From the NCBI GenBank assembly GCA_949285075.1, contig CASDXF010000024.1:23612-87611 (forward strand): a stretch of 64,000 nucleotides of DNA, given 5' to 3'. Both the position numbers and the translations under genes were made by a program. The notes under the pieces were generated by a model. It was not told where the DNA came from and did not search any database. It was given only the letters and a program-made list of their open reading frames with translations. This stretch comes from an uncultured Bacteroides sp. GTDB lineage: Bacteria > Bacteroidota > Bacteroidia > Bacteroidales > Bacteroidaceae. Below, piece by piece: positions 61,952-64,000 of this stretch; position 1 is the first letter of the stretch; the number at the start of each line of letters is the position of its first letter.

Positions 61952-63577
61952 TTATTCCGCAAATGTAAACTGTATTAATTCAGTCCAAGCCCCCCCATCG
62001 TCATGTCTGTACAAGACTTTATCCGCTTCCCATTGATATTCTTCATACGGCTGGCCATAACCGTCAGAATGTATATATGAAGATGCCACTAAATGCTTGG
62101 GAGATACGCCGAGCAATCCTGCCCAATAAAGGTATTTCAATTCTTCTAAATCCATATCATAAATGTCATAGAAGAACATCAGGTTATTGGCATTGGACAT
62201 TTCCGAATAAGTAAAATCAGTAGTATGATCATGGTTCAGTCTATCTACACGAACTAAATCTCCGTCAGTCCAAGTAAGCGAGTACTCCCTTTCTTCCCGA
62301 CCCTCATTCATATAAACAAGGTGACCTTCGCTATCATATTCACAAGTAGATTGGAAATCAAAACTATAATAATCATCATAATGCCTTGAATCGATACGGC
62401 GAGCAAATCCTAATTCGTTCAACCAAACATCATACACATAAGCCACACTTCCATCAGCGCGTTCTTTTGTATATCTTACATCAGGGTCTGAAGCCGATTT
62501 ATTGGGATTGAGATAATTATACTCAAATGTTATTTTATCGTCACCATCATCAGCTAACACTTGGGTAAGGAAACCGTTCTCATAAACGAACTTGTCCAAT
62601 CCGTGGTCATCCACTTCATCTACCAATTTCCCTGTAAATACTCTTTCAACCGGAGTCTTGTCCGTTGGAATAGTTACATCCTCGTCACCTTCATCGCTTT
62701 CTGACGGATTTTTCTCAACTAATTCCACTGTAGATTCGTACCATTCATTACTTTCATAATCCTTATAATACTCATAAATGGTAAGTTTGTTGTCGGACGA
62801 AAAACTTACAGTGATATTGCCTTCTTCATCACCATTGTTCCATACGTTATCCCATGAATAGCGAATCTGACGTTCATTCCTGTTTTCCCATTTCCAGAAA
62901 TGAGCTTCCATTTCATTGTCATTATAAAAGCTGAGAAAAGTACCGGACTTGGAGAACATAACTTCCGATATCGCACCGTAATGTTCATCAGGAGTATAAG
63001 TCTCGTCGTATTCCCCGTCGTATGAATCATACCCTGCCTCATGTACTCTCAGCACTTTCCATGTACGGCACAAAGCATTGGTCAAGTCATCATCCCCCAT
63101 CGTTTCAGCCTCTTCTACGGTGAAGGTCATCTCGTTTCCACCATTAGGTTTAATTGTTATGTCCGTAATTACCTGACCGCCGTTTGATTTCAGTTGTATG
63201 ACACCGAATCCCTCCAAATCAAAAGTTTCACTGTCGATTTGGGTATAAGTGCCATAGACCAAGTTATCATACGTTACGGCTCTGCTTGCCGAGGCTTTTC
63301 GGGAAAAGAGACTTTCTTTTTTCAATGAAGAAACGGTGTAACCGCTACCGCGTTTGATGACGATATAGTCACCGCTTGCCCCAAGTTCAATGCTTTCATA
63401 CGGAGAAGAAGTGTCTGTAATTTCATACTTTCCACTGACAGATTCATATTTGGGAGGATTTATGCAGACAGTAGATTCTTCTTCACTTTCACTGTCATCA
63501 CTACAAGAAAAGAAACAAGGCACTACTAACGCCGCTAATAGAAAAGAAAACAAAATCTTACAATGATTTTTCCACAT
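61952..63577 (-). CDS. Lipoprotein with DUF4595-type C-terminal domain
   Basis: 541 aa, AT-rich relative to neighbours. Signal MWKNHCKILFSFLLAALVVP ending FFSC, a lipobox. N-terminal ~300 residues contain two lipocalin-like beta segments (SVSGKYEITD, GDYIVIKRGSGYTVSSL; RTWKVLRVHEAGYD, SEVMFSKSGTFLSFYND). The C-terminal ~220 residues show DUF4595 features: FVYENGFLTQVLADDGDDKI, YDSEGHLVYMNEGREEREYS, LTWTDGDLVRVDR and YLYWAGLLGVSPKHLV. Likely outer-membrane-anchored; function unknown. No clear promoter match upstream. Confidence 0.8.
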   Translation of the reverse strand: MWKNHCKILFSFLLAALVVPCFFSCSDDSESEEESTVCINPPKYESVSGKYEITDTSSPYESIELGASGDYIVIKRGSGYTVSSLKKESLFSRKASASRAVTYDNLVYGTYTQIDSETFDLEGFGVIQLKSNGGQVITDITIKPNGGNEMTFTVEEAETMGDDDLTNALCRTWKVLRVHEAGYDSYDGEYDETYTPDEHYGAISEVMFSKSGTFLSFYNDNEMEAHFWKWENRNERQIRYSWDNVWNNGDEEGNITVSFSSDNKLTIYEYYKDYESNEWYESTVELVEKNPSESDEGDEDVTIPTDKTPVERVFTGKLVDEVDDHGLDKFVYENGFLTQVLADDGDDKITFEYNYLNPNKSASDPDVRYTKERADGSVAYVYDVWLNELGFARRIDSRHYDDYYSFDFQSTCEYDSEGHLVYMNEGREEREYSLTWTDGDLVRVDRLNHDHTTDFTYSEMSNANNLMFFYDIYDMDLEELKYLYWAGLLGVSPKHLVASSYIHSDGYGQPYEEYQWEADKVLYRHDDGGAWTELIQFTFAE

Positions 63578-63903
63578 GACTATTACTGTTTTTAATTACT
63601 ATATTGAATTCGATTTTCAATAATTAAAGTTCCGCTAGACGGGGTACAGCAACAATTACTTATAAAGGGAAAAAGCCGTCCCATTACTTTCAATACATCA
63701 AACAAACCTTATCCCGTATCGAATCGCCAAGATACAAGATAATGTAATCCCCCCTTGTCTGATGTCTGATTTTGTAATGCGAAATTACAATTCCGGGATT
63801 GAACGAAAGACTAATCATCCGTTAAATTATCAAAATCTCCGCCATGCCTCTTCACGCCTGACGCATACCATATCTATAAGATTCCCTGTGCGCTAAGCAA
63901 TTA
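63578..63903. other. Intergenic stretch without recognised feature
   Basis: AT-rich spacer between the lipoprotein gene and the M element; no reading frame, hairpin or promoter stands out on either strand. Confidence 0.5.
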
Positions 63904-64000
63904 AGAGCCTGTTTACATTTTGCATTTAAGTAATTTAGTCAGGTCTCTTTTGAGTCCCTTTCCGGTCTCTTTTCCCGATTACGTTCGTCAGATAGCCCGC
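63904..64000 (+). repeat. M element copy, cut by window end
   Basis: AGAGCCTGTTTACATTTTGC then GTCAGGTCTCTTTTGAGTCC, CTTTCCGGTCTCTTTTCCC and CGTCAGATAGCCCGC; nearly identical to 19254 and 39695 over the available 97 bp. Confidence 0.75.

Overview
The window looks like a chromosomal segment of a gut or oral Bacteroidales bacterium, probably Parabacteroides/Tannerella-like (Tannerellaceae). The family assignment is inference. Supporting evidence: promoters of the Bacteroides type (TAnnTTTG -7 boxes), gldE, the lutABC and queDE clusters, the thiS-E-G-C-H-F-E thiamine operon, TBDT/SusD-era glycan proteins (GH78, GH13 pullulanase, heparinase II/III, discoidin-like domain), a DUF3332 and a DUF4595 lipoprotein, and a 30-residue COX24/bS22-like protein next to an HU gene. 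No rRNA, tRNA, prophage, transposase or CRISPR array was seen.

Layout. 1-0.8 kb: 3' end of a surface glycan-binding-type protein. 1.7-5.7 kb: a three-gene biotin-dependent acyl-CoA carboxylase operon (minus strand) headed by a cobalamin riboswitch. 6.7-13 kb: TPP-riboswitch-controlled thiamine operon. 13-19 kb: outer-membrane barrel, META-domain lipoprotein, 4'-phosphopantetheinyl transferase, gldE, ssb, mutY. 19.7-22 kb: HU, a tiny ribosomal-type protein, RNase G. 22-29 kb: a transglutaminase-like lipoprotein, a 45-codon gene with its own signals, a frameshifted heparinase II/III gene, an acyltransferase. 29.4-35.9 kb: nucleosidase-queD-queE (queuosine), lutABC (L-lactate oxidation), a small lipoprotein, pyridoxamine kinase, cutC. 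36-40 kb: rny, zapA and a coiled-coil gene, then a TonB-C protein. 40.7-49 kb: GH78 rhamnosidase, DUF3332, ispE/dnaB divergent pair, galE. 49-57 kb: AraC + aldo-keto reductase, then DUF4286-ruvC-pullulanase-ABC ATPase. 57-64 kb: clpB, DUF6621-LysR, DUF4595 lipoprotein.

The genes are mostly ordinary housekeeping and glycan genes; the unusual content is between them. Six long intergenic gaps each hold one copy of a ~530-570 bp non-coding element (called R here), all carrying the invariant core CGCGATAATTCC and bounded by direct copies of a CTTAAAAAnnGanCATT motif. A second family (M here, ~165 bp, imperfect terminal inverted repeats) often lies near R. A third pattern is a set of short tandem arrays with fixed 21- or 22-bp phase at five places (12.2, 19.5, 48.8, 56.7 and 57.1 kb), where period is conserved more strictly than sequence. 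Two of these arrays sit inside duplicated flanks downstream of the ABC ATPase gene but carry different core sequences.

Regulatory highlights: the B12 riboswitch upstream of the carboxylase operon with a downstream hairpin that masks a Shine-Dalgarno/ATG of a 14-residue reading frame; the TPP riboswitch; and a heparinase frame break located at a perfect 16-bp palindrome.
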